DNA of 64,000 nucleotides from Parasponia andersonii (lineage: Eukaryota; Streptophyta; Magnoliopsida; Rosales; Cannabaceae). The stretch spans positions 19,449 through 83,448 of the forward strand of contig JXTB01000573.1 in the NCBI GenBank assembly GCA_002914805.1, read 5' to 3'. The notes under the pieces are model-generated. The model saw only the letters and a program-made list of their open reading frames with translations, did no database searches and was not told the origin of the DNA. This document shows, piece after piece, positions 36,698 to 48,460 of this stretch. How positions within the stretch are numbered: the first letter of the stretch is position 1; every line of letters begins with the position of its first letter. The translations under genes and the position numbers were made by a program.

Positions 36698-36714
36698 CAC
36701 AGACGGCACCAAAC
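36698..36714 (-). promoter_or_regulatory. Primer-binding-site region of element A
   Basis: Directly downstream of the 5' LTR the minus strand reads GTTTGGTGCCGTCTGTG, the block that follows the 5' LTR in many plant Gypsy elements. Element B has GTTTAGCGCCGTCTGTG at 48226-48210. I do not assign the tRNA. Confidence 0.5.
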
Positions 36715-37523
36715 TGTTGGTACAGTTTTTACCAGCTGTCCATGTGTCTCCGATGATGCTATATCTATCAACTATCCATATATCCTCTCTATCCTAGAGT
36801 GTTTTGACTTCAAGTCAGATTAGAGAGGCATAGGTGGCCACCTGTGAAGACTCTCCGATGCTTAAGTCAGATATTTACCCTGAGATTTTGTAGCAAAGAT
36901 TAAGCTTTTCTCTTGCTTACAAATTTCTTTCTATCTCTTTTTCTTATATCTCTGTATATGTATATACCTCTATCCTCAGGGGACGCATGGCTCATATATA
37001 TAGTCCTGGAACTGAGAACCTTTTGGCTCTCAATCCCAGGATTGAGTACCTTTTCTCATCATGACTTACTCCAAAAATCACGGGCCATGGTTACCGTAAT
37101 TTCCCTTGCATCGCCGTGACCTGCTTTTTGCTATTCCCTATGGCTCAAGCCTAGCGGGGGTGAGACTTTGACAACCCGCCGTTCTATCAGTACAGTCTGC
37201 TTAATGCGCACATCTACCCAAGATTGCATTAAATCCCCTGTCTGGGTCTGGAGCAGCGGACTGCCTCTAATTATCTTTTGGTAGAAGACTCTCGAGGCTC
37301 CTGACCCCCAGCTGTCGAGGTAAAAATTAGATTGGGCTGAATTCGTCTAGGGTCTGGGATGGATTCGGCCCTGGCCTCCGACAACCCACGGGCCCATACG
37401 GTGTCACGTGCGGCTCGTGTGACTTTTAGGCAGTCCTTCTAGACACGTGTCAGACGGCGTGTCCCCTACCACCTATTTCACCACTTAACCATCTGCATGG
37501 TATGTGATCTTAGAGCTGACCCC

Positions 37524-37526
<3 letters not shown>
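36715..37526 (-). repeat. 5' LTR of element A
   Basis: It begins tgttggtacag and ends ccccaca, and pairs with 25265-26084. Confidence 0.9.
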
Positions 37527-37573
<47 letters not shown>

Positions 37574-37820
37574 ATCTGTGTATAGACATGACATCCTTCT
37601 TAACTTATGTCTATCCTAAGAAAAAGTAACAATTCATGTAGCAACTTTATGTATCAATTTTAATATATATATACACATTCGTTGTTTGCTAACAAAGGTG
37701 ATGATAAGATGTCACATATATTGTCGCGCAATATTTGCATTCATCATGGTTGTCATTGTGTCACATATATATATATAGGCTATATGCATTAATATAAGTA
37801 CATATATCAATTAATATATA
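37527..37820. other. Host spacer between elements A and B
   Basis: This contains the target duplication of A, a long (TA)n tract (about 37528-37571) and AT-rich sequence with more tatata words. No gene is present. Both elements have landed in the same AT-rich patch. Confidence 0.7.
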
Positions 37821-38546
37821 TGTTGGTGCTGTTCTCACCAATTGTCTACGTGTCTCGCTGCTTCAGTTGACTTCGCTCTCGATTCTAGATGAAGGGACAG
37901 GGGTGGCTACTTGCAATGACTCTCTGATGCCTGAGTCAGCTATTTTCTCAAAGACTGAAAAATGGCCAAAATAACAAAAAGAAATTCAATTCCCCTTAAA
38001 AACTGTGCTACACATTGAGTACCTTGAGGTCCTTAATTCCAGGACCAATTACCTCATTTTCTTTATTGCGTGCTCCGTGAATTATGGATTATAGATGTTG
38101 TGACTTCCTTTGATTTAACGTTGCTCGCTTACCACGATATATTCTGGTACGTGCCTGCACTGGGACAAGATCATGGTTGTCTGCAACTCTGTGAGGTGGT
38201 TCACTTAATGCGCATGGTGACTTGGAGGGAGCATTAAATGCTTTGTCTGAATTTTGGGTTGAGTGTCACTTATGAGGACAGAGGACCGAAAGACATCGAG
38301 AGCTCCAGACCTCTTGCTAGAGGTGGTTTAGATTTGGTTGATCCCCCTGAGGATCTTCCTGAGATAAACCCTAGGTGGGGCTCAGCATTAAACCTCGCGG
38401 ATTTATCAGACCTATACTTCGTCACGTGAAACTCACGTGCCGTTTAAGGAGCGTCCCTGAGAGTCTATATTAAGCTCATCCATTATATCCTTTTACTTTG
38501 CCACCACTGTAACCACGTGGCAGTCATCATAAAGATAGGCCCCACA
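37821..38546 (-). repeat. 3' LTR of element B
   Basis: It pairs with 48227-49003, for example tctacgtgtctcg, ggcacg/gtgcctgcact and aacctcgcggatttatcaga. Confidence 0.9.
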
Positions 38547-38566
38547 ACTTCCCCCATTTCCCTTTT
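38547..38566 (-). promoter_or_regulatory. Polypurine tract of element B
   Basis: The minus strand reads AGGGAAATGGGGGAAGT directly before the 3' LTR, matching the tract of element A. Confidence 0.75.
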
Positions 38567-38777
38567 TGATGGACTGGCAGTTATCAAAAAAGGAAATCAC
38601 GTCTTTGGCCATTTAATGCGAGGGAAATTGCGATTTAAATTCATCATTATATGTCAATTATCAATGTGGTTGTGCATTTCCCAACACCACAAATTTTCAA
38701 AATTTTTAAAACTTTCTACCTTTTGTAAATTTCCCCCGTGCTATCTTTTTGGTGAAATGACTTTTCAACTCCCTTGT

Positions 38778-38785
38778 TATAAAAA
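38778..38785 (+). promoter_or_regulatory. TATA box of the antisense gene in element B
   Basis: TATAAAAA lies 150 bp before the ATG at 38928, the same arrangement as in element A. Confidence 0.6.
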
Positions 38786-38927
38786 CTGTGTTTGCCCTTA
38801 TTTCACTAGACCGAAATTCCCCAATTGCACTCATTTTTTCTCCCAACTTTCCTATGTACCCAAATCTTAGGGCTTCAGAAATTTTTTCCTTTTCACAGCC
38901 TCTAACTCCTTAATCGCTCTAATTGAA

Positions 38928-41460
38928 ATGGCTCCAAACTAGAGCCAAAAGCTTCAACCTGTTCCGGATTCCAAAGTGGACTTAATGAGGAGGTAGCTCT
39001 GCTTCCCTGGCAGGGTTACTTTTCAAAGGGTCTAGGGGCCTGCTGATTGGTACATGTGTCCATCCTCTCCCGAGGGGCTCATTGTCTTAGGGAGGAAGCA
39101 CCTCGAGTAGCTGCGATACCTTCTTTCTCCCCTCATTCATCTGTTTTTTTTCTCTAACAAGGATTCACCCTATCCAGCTGAATGCCAATGGAGTCATGAT
39201 TTTGATGGGACTTTCAGCTTTGTCTATTTTACGGAATGTCCATATCGACCTTGAGGCAATCTTCTACGTGTACATGCTCACCCTCATCCCAAAGAAAAGC
39301 TCCTACCCCACTTTCTATCTCCAGCCATATTTGGGACACCATGTTTTTTGGGATTTACCCCAGTCTGACAAGTAGTGGGATTCCCATTCTAAACTATACA
39401 CCATTGGAGGGCATTGTGCTCTCCCTGGGTGAATGAAGAATATTTCTAGATCCCTTCGCACTTTACTCGCAGTAAGTAGTTTACTGAACTCAGGGCTTGT
39501 GCATTCTTATTTGCCTTATTTCCCAAAATTTGACCTCGCACAACATCTGCAAAAGAAAGCAGGTTCGACCCGTGGCCGTAGGTAGCTTGGTTTCAGGAGC
39601 TAGAAGGGGTCATTATTTTTGGGTCGTCTGCTTATTGCCACCATATCCAGGCCATTCTGAACCTTCAGGTGATGAACATGATGCCGAGGGTGGTTTCTCA
39701 TCTTTCCTTCCAACTGGACACCTGGGACATCTCCAAGCATCTTTGGAGTTGGCTCGACGCTTCGGCCTTGAAACGGTTCTGTCGAGATGAGCAGAATCGT
39801 ATCACACTGGTTAGCCACCAGGTCATGGCCTCGAACTAAATGTCGGGGCCCAACAACTTAGTTGCACTGACCAGCCATGAACTCAAAGAAGCAGTAGGGC
39901 TTATGACCAGTGAGTGCGCCAGACTTCGTAGTGAGGAAGCTGCTGCCCCCAAATGAATCAGAGGTGAGTTTACTCCCACGTTTTAAGGCTTCATTGGATG
40001 AATTAGAGTTGCGTTTTAACCTCTATGCTCACTCCTGCAGGTCTAAATGTTGGCCCTTTAGCAGACCCTTCCCTGGCCAAGGGGAGTACCATTGCCTATT
40101 GGGCCCAACCCAAGGTCCCCGCTGGTCAGTGTCTGGTGGTGTAAGAGGATGAGGCCATGGAGTAAGGGGTCATCGCCCTAAGCGCAGATTCAGACAATGA
40201 GTTGGGGAGTCTATTCGTGTTTGGGGACGACGTGTCTGTGGTGCCTTCTCTCAATGTGGGTGGGCTCGCGACCCAGGAGATGCCGACCATACAGATTAGG
40301 TACGACAAAGAGGCATCTTCGAGCTTGCCGAGGGAGTCTGTTGCACCGGCTCCTCCTGCCCCTAGCTTCGGGTCAAAGGCGAGTGCGGAATCTGGTTCTG
40401 CTTGCTTATGTGGAGAGATCGCCGAACTCAGCAGGGTAGAACACAGACTTAAGTCTCGCCTGTCTTCTCCTCCTCCCACTCTGCCGAAGAGGAGTCATGA
40501 CGTGGACCCATCTAAGAGGGAGGAGGGTCCGGCCACGTAGAAAGGTAAGTCTGCCCCTTCTTCAGACAGCGATGACGACACTACCCTGACTGTTATGATG
40601 AGGAGAAGGTCCGTGCACAGCGACTTCTCTGAGTGCATTGGTCAAGATAAGACTGAAAAATTACAATCGGGCGGACCTCCTTTGGAGGTGGTTGTAGGGG
40701 CTGCTAAAGCAGAGGTGGTTGTGAATGTCTCTATAACCAAGGACATTCCACCTTTAGTCATTGCTGAAGGTACACCATCTATTCTGTCTACGGTGGCCCC
40801 ATCTTCTACCTCCCCCAACCCCTAACTCCAGAAGCATCAAAAGATGCTACTGAAGTGTCTTTGGCAGAGAGAGAAGGGGTCCTCGTTGTTGGTGGGGAGG
40901 AGTTGCATTCCTCAGACGAGAATGACGTCCAGGAGGAGGGTCTGACCATGAAGTTTGAGTTAAAAGTACTTTCCTTGGAGAACGTGGGTTTTATTGCTGA
41001 CCCCAGTATTGCGCAGGTAAGGTATCAAAGGCAGGTAGACGTTCTTTCTGTAGAGAGCTATAGGTCTGGTTAGGAAAATAAAGAATTTGAGGTGGTGATG
41101 CTAGACCAGTTCGATGAGTAGAACGGTGTCGAGAGGGACCATTACTCCGTTGGGTATTACATGTAGCTGGGAGACAAAATTAATATCGTGTACCCTGCTG
41201 ATGTATTGAGGATGCTCGATGAAGAGAACGATGGGCCCTCGACATCTGCCTCGGTTGGCAAAAAGATGATACCCATTTTTGATCTACCAGAGCAAGCCGC
41301 GAACATTCCCAAGGGTCAGCCTGGCCCTGGTGCTTTAACCGGCGGAAAACTGGGTACGGTTGCCCTATCCAACGACGAGTCTGAGCCTAATATGCCCATC
41401 CCCTGTCGAAGCCAGACCGAGTGTCAATACTGGCATCCCTCCCCCCGTAGGAGGTAATTA
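38928..41460 (+). pseudogene. Antisense gene of element B (decayed copy)
   Basis: It is collinear with 26466-29713 of element A but carries stops, for example TAG in place of a codon right after MAPN, and frameshifts. EGLIVLGRKHLE and the WYM...SSPEG region identify exon 1. The intron at 39964-40040 is intact in form. The part matching A 28524-29255 (third intron and the following coding stretch) is missing, so ...AQ is followed directly by VRYQRQVDVLSVESYRSG. The 3' end (PPPV/RR then GGN and TAG) is kept. Confidence 0.7.
39964..40040 (+). other. Conserved intron in the antisense gene (element B)
   Basis: GTGAGTTTA...CTCCTGCAG, 77 bp, the counterpart of 27509-27584 in element A. The exon borders match while the interior has diverged. 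Confidence 0.65.
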
Positions 41461-41608
41461 GGGGTCCTTGCTCATTTGTACATTTGTAAAATACGACCTG
41501 TGTAGTGTAAAGCTGACCCATTTTGTAAGAATTTGTTTCAGTAATAAAATTGACTTATGTTGCCTATCTTTATTTTATCATCCTTTTTGAGTTGTTTGTA
41601 TTTTTGGC

Positions 41609-41787
41609 TAGGGTCGGACATCATATATGATGCCATTCCGTTGTCAGTTATTCAGCCAACCTCTGGGTCTGGCCCAATCATTTATGACTTGGAATTATTA
41701 GTAAATCTTCTCCACGCTATGATTGACAAGGTTAACTCCAGAAATTGGGATCTGAGTTCTGGCTTACCCAATAGCGAGGATATGTAA
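41609..41787 (+). CDS. Second conserved antisense ORF in element B
   Basis: The frame reads GSDIIYDAIPLSVIQPTSGS...DLELLVN and ends at TAA after SEDM, collinear with 29865-30047 in element A. No family is recognised. Confidence 0.4.
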
Positions 41788-42660
41788 CTACTCTAATGGC
41801 TTCTCTTAACAGAATTTGATCCACACGTATGGGTAGACTTTTCTGACCCCAAATAGAACTGTACCAGGAGCCAGCTTCAGGGGTTGGTTGATTCTTGCTT
41901 AGATCCATCATAACTAAAGAAGAGGTTTAGGCTTGGCTCTTACCGAGAGCAGATTGGGCATTATCATTCTGATGTCTTTTACGAGTTCGTCCCAGACCTT
42001 CTCCTGAAAAGTAGGGTTGTCAGGGTCTGAGTATTCGCCCATCTTGTACTCTGTAACTAATTTTCAGTATGAATAGACAATAATTGGTCTTGATTTTTGT
42101 TTATGTGTTTAGAAAATTATGCATCTTTTATTATGATGTTTTGCGTAACTTTCCTGGGTATGCTCCTAATGGGTAGACCCCAGTGGGTCTACGTCCAATG
42201 GGTAGGCCCTAGCTATGTCATAGACCAATCTTTTTCCATTTTTCGATGAATCACTTAGAGGGCTCATGCTGGTGAAAGCGTTTGTCACACAATTTTTCCC
42301 ATTTTATAGGGTATTTATTAGCGAGGATTTTATTGCTCAGCTCTTCCCTATCATGTAAATGGCCAGGCAGCTGGCAAGCATTTATTGCACAACGCATTCC
42401 CTATCGTACGTATTCTCAGGGCATTGACAAACATTTTATTGCACAATGTGGTACCTATAGTACGGTTTTCAATACGTTAAAATTTCTTAGTGTATTTAAT
42501 GTGCGGAAGGGCCTTGTTTGGTATATTAAAAGTCAGACCCTTTTAAATAACAAGGTGACCGGTAAATTGAAATGGAAAGCATCTTGATCTGTGCTGAACC
42601 TGAACTCTTTATTAAATAATGAAAGTAATTACAGAGGACTTACATATAATACTTTTTCAA

Positions 42661-43850
42661 GTGTCGGGCAATCTATATCTTGGGTAAATTCTTTTCGGTC
42701 TTGAGTTCTTTCAAAACGTATGCGCCGTTGTCGAGTACCTTGATTACTTCATAAGGTCTAACCCATTTAGAATCCAGCTTTGAAGAATTTCCTATTCTGA
42801 CCTTTAAGACCCAATGTTCAGTGTTGAATCGATGAACTTTAACCTTCTACGCATAGTAGAATCTGGCCGACTGGTGGTAAGAAGATAGATGGATCAGGGC
42901 TATATCTCTAGTTTCCTCAAGGAAGTCTATATTATGGCTCATCCGTTGCTCGTTTAACAGGGTGTCTTTCACCACATCAGAACAGAGGATCAGAAGGCCA
43001 ACTTCGGTCAGGATCACAGCTTCTGACCCGTAGACCATAGCAAAAGGTGTCCTTCCCGTTAATCTTTGTTCAGTAGTTTTGTGGGCCCATACCATGGTTG
43101 GCAGCTCTTCTAGCCATTTTTCTTTAGCCTTCTCTAACTTTTTCTTTATGTTGCTAAAGATTGCCTTGTTGGTAGCTTCGGCAAGGCCATTTCCTTGGGG
43201 GTAGTTTACAGATGAGAAGATGATCTTGATATCATACAACTCATACAGTTCTCTGAGTTTAACGTTTTAAAACTGCGTGCTATGGTTGGCATGTATCTCT
43301 TTTGGGATTCCATACCGACAGATTATGTTATTCCAGATGAAGTTGATCATGTCTGCCTTGTTGATGGTGGTGTAGGTCTAAGCTTCTACCCATTTGGTGA
43401 AATAGTCTGTGGCTATTAGAACGTACTTCTTACCCTCAAGGCTCCAGGAAAGCTCCTATATGATGTCCAAACCCCACTTAGCGAAAGGCCAAGGGGTTAT
43501 GTTCAAATGGAGCTCTTCCACTGCTTGATGTTTCAGAGGGTTAAATCTTTGACATCTGTCGCACTTCTTGATGAATTTGACTACCTCAGTCATCATGTAT
43601 GGCCAGAAGTATCCAGCCATCATAGCCTTATGGGCGAGACTTCGTTCACTAGAGTGGTTTCTGCGTACCCCTTTGTGAATCTCTTCCATCAATTTTTGGG
43701 CCTCTACTGGGCCTATGCACCTTAACATTGGTCTCATTGCTGACCTTCTATACAGTTGGCCTCTCATAATGGCGTATTGAGTAGCCTTGACTTTGATCAA
43801 TCTAGCCTTGGCGGGGTCTTCTGGTAGCTTGCTTATCGTTAGGTATCGTA
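42661..43850 (-). pseudogene. Integrase remnant of element B
   Basis: 43456-44073 covers the end of the second RNase H, a zinc-binding HHCC region (HKAMMAGYFWPYM, KKCDRCQR) and the core entry PFAKWGLDII. 42847-43239 holds YPQGNGLAEATNKA and VVW/MVWAHKTTEQRLTGRTP. The tail (KLDSKWVRPYEVIKVLDN) ends near 42661. A frame break near 43270-43440 splits the core. Confidence 0.85.
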
Positions 43851-44960
43851 TAAGTGGCATCATCCAGCATTCAGCCTCAGGCTCAGTCATAAACACGTGG
43901 TACACAGGGTTCTCCCCAGGATCCCTTGTGTACTTGTTTTCTAGTAGCACGTCTGTATGCTTGGTCGTTCTTCCTAATGAAATGCTTTTAGCTAACTCGT
44001 CAGCCTTCTGGTTCATCTCTCTAGGCACTTGCTTAATGTCGAATTTGTTGAAATGGGATTTTACCCCTATCACCTAAGAGAAGTACTTGTATAGCCTTGG
44101 CTCCTTTACTTTGAAGTCTTTTTTGATCTGGCACACTATCAGCTGCGAGTTTGTTCTCACTGAAATGCTTCCCACTCCAAAGTGGGTAGTTAGCTTTAGA
44201 CCCTAGAGCAGTGCTTCGAATTCTACTTCATTGTTGGTTGCCTTGAACTCGAGCCTTATGGCTCTTTTTATCTTGAGTCCCATGGGGGTCTGCAGGACTA
44301 TACCAATGCCAGACCCTAAGCCATTTATGGACCCATTGGTGTAGAGTGTCCAAGTTGAGTTATTCAGAGCCAGTGCCATATGTGACAGGCCTTGCAGGTC
44401 TCCAAAGGATTGGATTTCTACTAAGAAGTCTGCTATTACTTGTCCTTTCTTACCTACCCGAGGTTGGTACTCAATGTCGTATGTTCCTAATTCGATGGTC
44501 CACTTGGTCAGATGCCCAGACAAATCCAGCTTAGCCAAAATCTGTCGGATGGGTTCGTGTATACCGTGATCGAATGCGCTTTGAAATACTGCCTCAGCCT
44601 CTTCTTGGCATTTACCAGAGCTAGAACTAATTTTTTAGCCATGCTATATCGTGTTTCTATGTCCAGTAGTATCCGACTTATATAAAATACGGGCTTTTGC
44701 TTGCCTTCCTCGTCAATGAATAACACCGTGCTGACCGCCACCTTGGATACTGCCAGATACACGTACAAGCATTGTCCCTCCTTCGGTGAAGACAGGATGG
44801 GAGGGCGGCTTAAGTATTGTTTGAGCTCTGTCAATGACTTATCCTGGTTTTTCCCCAGGCGACTGAAGAATTTTCTTAATACATTAGAAGAATGGCCGAC
44901 ACCGGTCAGACATCTTGGAGACAATCGACTGAGTGCTGCGATTTTCTCGGTCAAACGCTA
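43850..44960 (-). pseudogene. RNase H remnants of element B
   Basis: 44508-44954 is the first RNase H (GQCLYVYLAVSKVAVSTVLF, KPVFYISRILLDIETRYSM). 44203-44538 reads LGTYDIEYQPRVGKKGQVIA then WTLYTNGSINGLGSGIGIVL, the second archaeal-style RNase H with its DG-like start changed to NG. 44073 onward (KFDIKQVPREMNQKADELAK) ends it. Confidence 0.82.
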
Positions 44961-45119
44961 AATTTCTTTAACTGTCATGGGCCTTTGTATGTCTGCGATT
45001 GAGGATAGCTGGTTAGGATTAGCTTCAATGCCCCTTCTGCTCACTATGTGTCCCAAGAATTGGCCAGAAGATATTCCAAAGGCATATTTTTTGGGGTTCA
45101 GACGCATTTGGTAATGTTT

Positions 45120-45925
45120 TAAAATTCAGAAGCATTCGTCCAAATATCTCAGGTGGTCTACAGCTTCTTTATTACTTTTTACCACCATATCGTCGATGTA
45201 GACTTCCATTGTCTTTCCAAGTAGCTCGGCGAACATTTTATTCATCAGCCTCTGGTAGGTTGCTCTTGCATTCTTTAGGCCAAATGACATCCGTTTGTAG
45301 AAATATAGATCTTGCTCTGTGATGAAGGCCGTATGGACTTGATCTTCGTCGTACAATAGGATCTGATTGTACCTAGAGTAAGTGTCCAAAAAACTCATTT
45401 TGTTGAAGCTGGCCGTAGCATCGACCATCTAATCAATCTTTGGCAGAGGGAAACTATCTTTTGGGTAGACCTTGTTTAGGTTGGTAAAATCTATATAGGT
45501 CTGGTCATCCCCATTTTTCTTCTTTACCACAACTGGGTTGGAGACCCAGTAGGGATGCATTCTACAATGAAACCATTCTCTATCAACTTTTCTACCTCTT
45601 TGTTAATAGCTCTGTTCTTCTATGGCACGAATCCTCTAGGTTTCTGCCTTTCTGGAGGGAAATTAGAGTCGATGTTCAACCGGTGACAAGTGTCTGCAGG
45701 ATTTATCCTGGGCATATTATTATAGGACCACGCGAAGACCTCCCTTTTTTGCCTTAAAAAATCCATTAGCCTATTCCTTTCTTCCTTTGGTAAAAGGACT
45801 CTGACCAAAATTGTTTTCTCTGGGTCTGACTTTTCCAAGGGGATCGCCACCGGTTCCTCAATCATGGTCTCCGGCTTTTCAGACTCTTCTTCGATCTGCT
45901 TTATGTATACTGGTAGGCGGCCCAT
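45120..45925 (-). pseudogene. Reverse transcriptase remnant of element B
   Basis: 45126-45428 carries MSFLDTYSRYNQILLY, MSFGLKNARATYQRLMN and the active-site YIDDMVV. The expected KIDQ is KID-TAG at 45429-45431. 45620-45925 is the acidic linker. A frameshift lies near 45560. Confidence 0.86.
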
Positions 45926-45931
45926 TAACTG

Positions 45932-46560
45932 CTATTTGTCTTCCGTAGGGGTATTCACCGTCTCTTCGGTCTGCTTCAAAGTAGTCGAAAAGAATTTCTT
46001 TGTAGGAGTTTGGTCGTCTCTGATGTCTATTGTATAAGTCCCATCTTTCGACAAGTATCTCAAGACCTGGTAGAGAGTTGACGTGACTCTATGCATAGCA
46101 TGAATCCACCCTCTTCCCATAATGACATTGAAAGAGGACTGGCAGTCAATGATCATAAAGTCCACGTCTAAGCATCTCTCGGTGGTGGAAACCTTCAATG
46201 TTACGATGCCCAAAGGGCTGACCTTACTGCTATTGAAAGCGAACAGGGGTTGATAGGTCGACCTAAGTGCACTGCGTTCCAGACCCATGCTCTCGAAGGT
46301 TAGGAATAGTAGGTCAGTGCTACTGCCATCGTCGACTAGAACCCTTCCTACCATTGAAGAGTCAATCTGTAGCTTTATTACCAAAGGGTCATCGTGGGGT
46401 AGACGCACGGTGGCCAGGTCTTGCTGAGTGAATGCGATGGGCACGGTTGATGTGTTGCTTTTTTTCTTCACCAGATGGTTCACAAAATGCCCCAACCCTT
46501 TCAAGCGTTTCACCCTTTCCTCAGTCCTTTTCTACAGTCTTATTTTTCCCTCTTGACTTT
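45932..46560 (-). pseudogene. Aspartic protease remnant of element B
   Basis: The best preserved protease of the pair. The frame 45932-46513 has LPHDDPLVIKLQIDSSMVGR, the active site VLVDDGSSTDLLF, and DFMIIDCQSSFNVIMGRGW. It ends EDK at a TAG (45932-45934) that element A shares. Confidence 0.86.
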
Positions 46561-46699
46561 GGGTCGGTTCTGGTCTACCTACAATCATTAGCACTATCCT
46601 CAGAGGCTATTCTCTAGTCCCTGAAGCTTAGGCCTGCTTTCCTTTATCTTGGCCAGTGGTGCTTTCCTTGTGTCGACCCCCATTTGCCTTCATGTACTA

Positions 46700-48133
46700 T
46701 TTTAGTTTTCCAGCCTGGATGGCCATCATGACCTACGCGTAGAGGCTACAGTAATGGATAGTGTCATGGCCATGGTCATTGTGGTACTGGCAGTGTTTGT
46801 TCTTGTTCTCCATATGGTCCAGAACACCGAACTTAGGGGGGTCTTTAAAAATGCCCTTATCTTTGTTTTGGAGAAAAATTACATCGATCGACGTATTGAG
46901 CCCGAACTTTGGCAAGGGATCTTTAAATGTCTTTCTCCTTTTGTTGCCTTCCTGATTGCTTGAGGTTGCCTGCTTCAGAATCGGCTATTGGGCTTGTGCG
47001 GGCCTTTTCACTCCTTGAGCAGTTGGGGTCTGTGCCAGGGTTGTCGTTATCATTGCGGAAGCTTTGGGCACTTTCTGATGGCTATCCAGCACCTTAAAGA
47101 CTCCCTCCAACTTTGCCAGGACATTGGACATGTCATACAGTAGATTCAAGAGCAGATGGTTTGACAATATGGAGCCGGGTTGCAAGCTTCTGACAAAGGA
47201 ACTCGCAGCTTGGATTGAATCGGCATCATGTATCTGAGACATCATATCTAAAAATCGGGACAAGTATTCCCTCAAGGACTTGCCTGTAGACTTTTCCAAA
47301 CGATCTAGATCCCGCATTGTTTTCTGTTGTCTCCTCGCATTTGCTCATTATTTCAAGAACAGTTTACAAAAATCTTTAAATCCATTTATGGATTTTTCCG
47401 GGAGCTGCCTAAACTGTGCCAAGGCCGATCCTGCTAAAGTGGTGGAGAAGACCTTGCACGTCATGGCCTCATTTTTGGTTTTTAAGGCCATTTTCTATTG
47501 AAATTGGTAAATATAGTCGAAAGGGTCTGTTTTTCCTTCGAATGGTTTTAGTGTTGGGGCCGTGAAATCCTTTGGCTTGGGTTCCAGTTGGATCTAGTCG
47601 ATAAACGCTGTTCGGTTGATTCCTCGTACAGCTTGCTCTGCTAGATCAGTAGAGGTCTGACCCTGGTAGGCCCCGAGCCTTTTGCTGAGCTCTGCCATTA
47701 TCTCTTGCTTTCAGTCGAGAGGTATATTTTCGGGATTTCCCTGGTATTGTCTATCTGTCGCTGCTCCTATCTGGGGGTGCCTTGTGTGACTCTGTTGTCC
47801 TCCTTGTATTTGTGATCTGGCCAGCACATGGATTTCTCCTCTTAGTTGTTGTTCTCTGAATTTTTATTGAACCTCTTTGTCAAAATCATCTCTCCGTTCG
47901 CTTTTGGCTTTGCTCGCTAATAAACCTTCAAGGCGGACATTGTCTTTATGGACTTCGGTGACCTCATCCTTTAGTCCTAGGATGGCCTCGTGAGCCATTT
48001 CTGCTTTCCTATGTGCTTCTGTTAAGGCGGCAAGCATCTGGTCCAGTTTCTGTTTTAGGCTGGGCCGTGCTTCCAGGGAGTTGCCTTCGGCATCAAGCTG
48101 TGCACTTCTTGTTGTCATTCTCGATGGTGACAT
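46700..48133 (-). pseudogene. gag remnant of element B
   Basis: The frame begins MSPSRMTTRSA (89 codons to TAA at 47864-47866), followed in frame by EPKPKDFTAPTLKPFEGKTD and LPEKSINGFKDFCKLFLK, then the shared TAA. 46985-47317 holds the capsid core (LREYLSRFLDMMSQIHDADS, AASSFVRSLQPGS). 46733-46915 ends with CQYHNDHGHDT, a zinc-knuckle-like CX2..H..H element typical of this group. Confidence 0.82.
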
Positions 48134-48226
48134 CTAGTATCGTATGGATTTTTGTTCAAGGAGAGAGTTAACCTCAAGTTTTTTATTCTTCTTTCTCTCG
48201 TACTCTTCCCACAGACGGCGCTAAAC

Positions 48227-48421
48227 TGTTGGTGCTGTTCTCACCAACTATCTACGTGTCTCGTTACTTCAGTTGACTTCGTTCTCAATTATGGACGAAG
48301 GGCCAGGGGTGGCCACCTGTATAGACTCTTCGATGCCTAAATCAGTTATTTTCTCAAAGAGTGAAAAATGGCCAAGATAACAAAAAGAAATTCAATTCCC
48401 CTTAAAAACTATGCTACACAT

Positions 48422-48460
<39 letters not shown>

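Larger units (their letters stand above)
25265..37526 (-). mobile_element. LTR retrotransposon A: Ty3/Gypsy, Tat-lineage-like, with antisense gene
   Basis: Two related terminal repeats (25265-26084 and 36715-37526) bound 12.26 kb. A perfect 5-bp target duplication, aatat, lies at 25260-25264 and 37527-37531. Gag, protease, RT, RNase H and integrase remnants read on the minus strand from right to left, so the right LTR is the 5' LTR. The order with integrase last is Gypsy. The second, archaeal-style RNase H region, the extra ORF in antisense before the 3' LTR and the tandem arrays after pol are hallmarks of the Tat group (Ogre, Retand, Grande). The LTRs differ at many sites, so the insertion is old. 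The left LTR begins tt where tg is expected. Confidence 0.9.
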
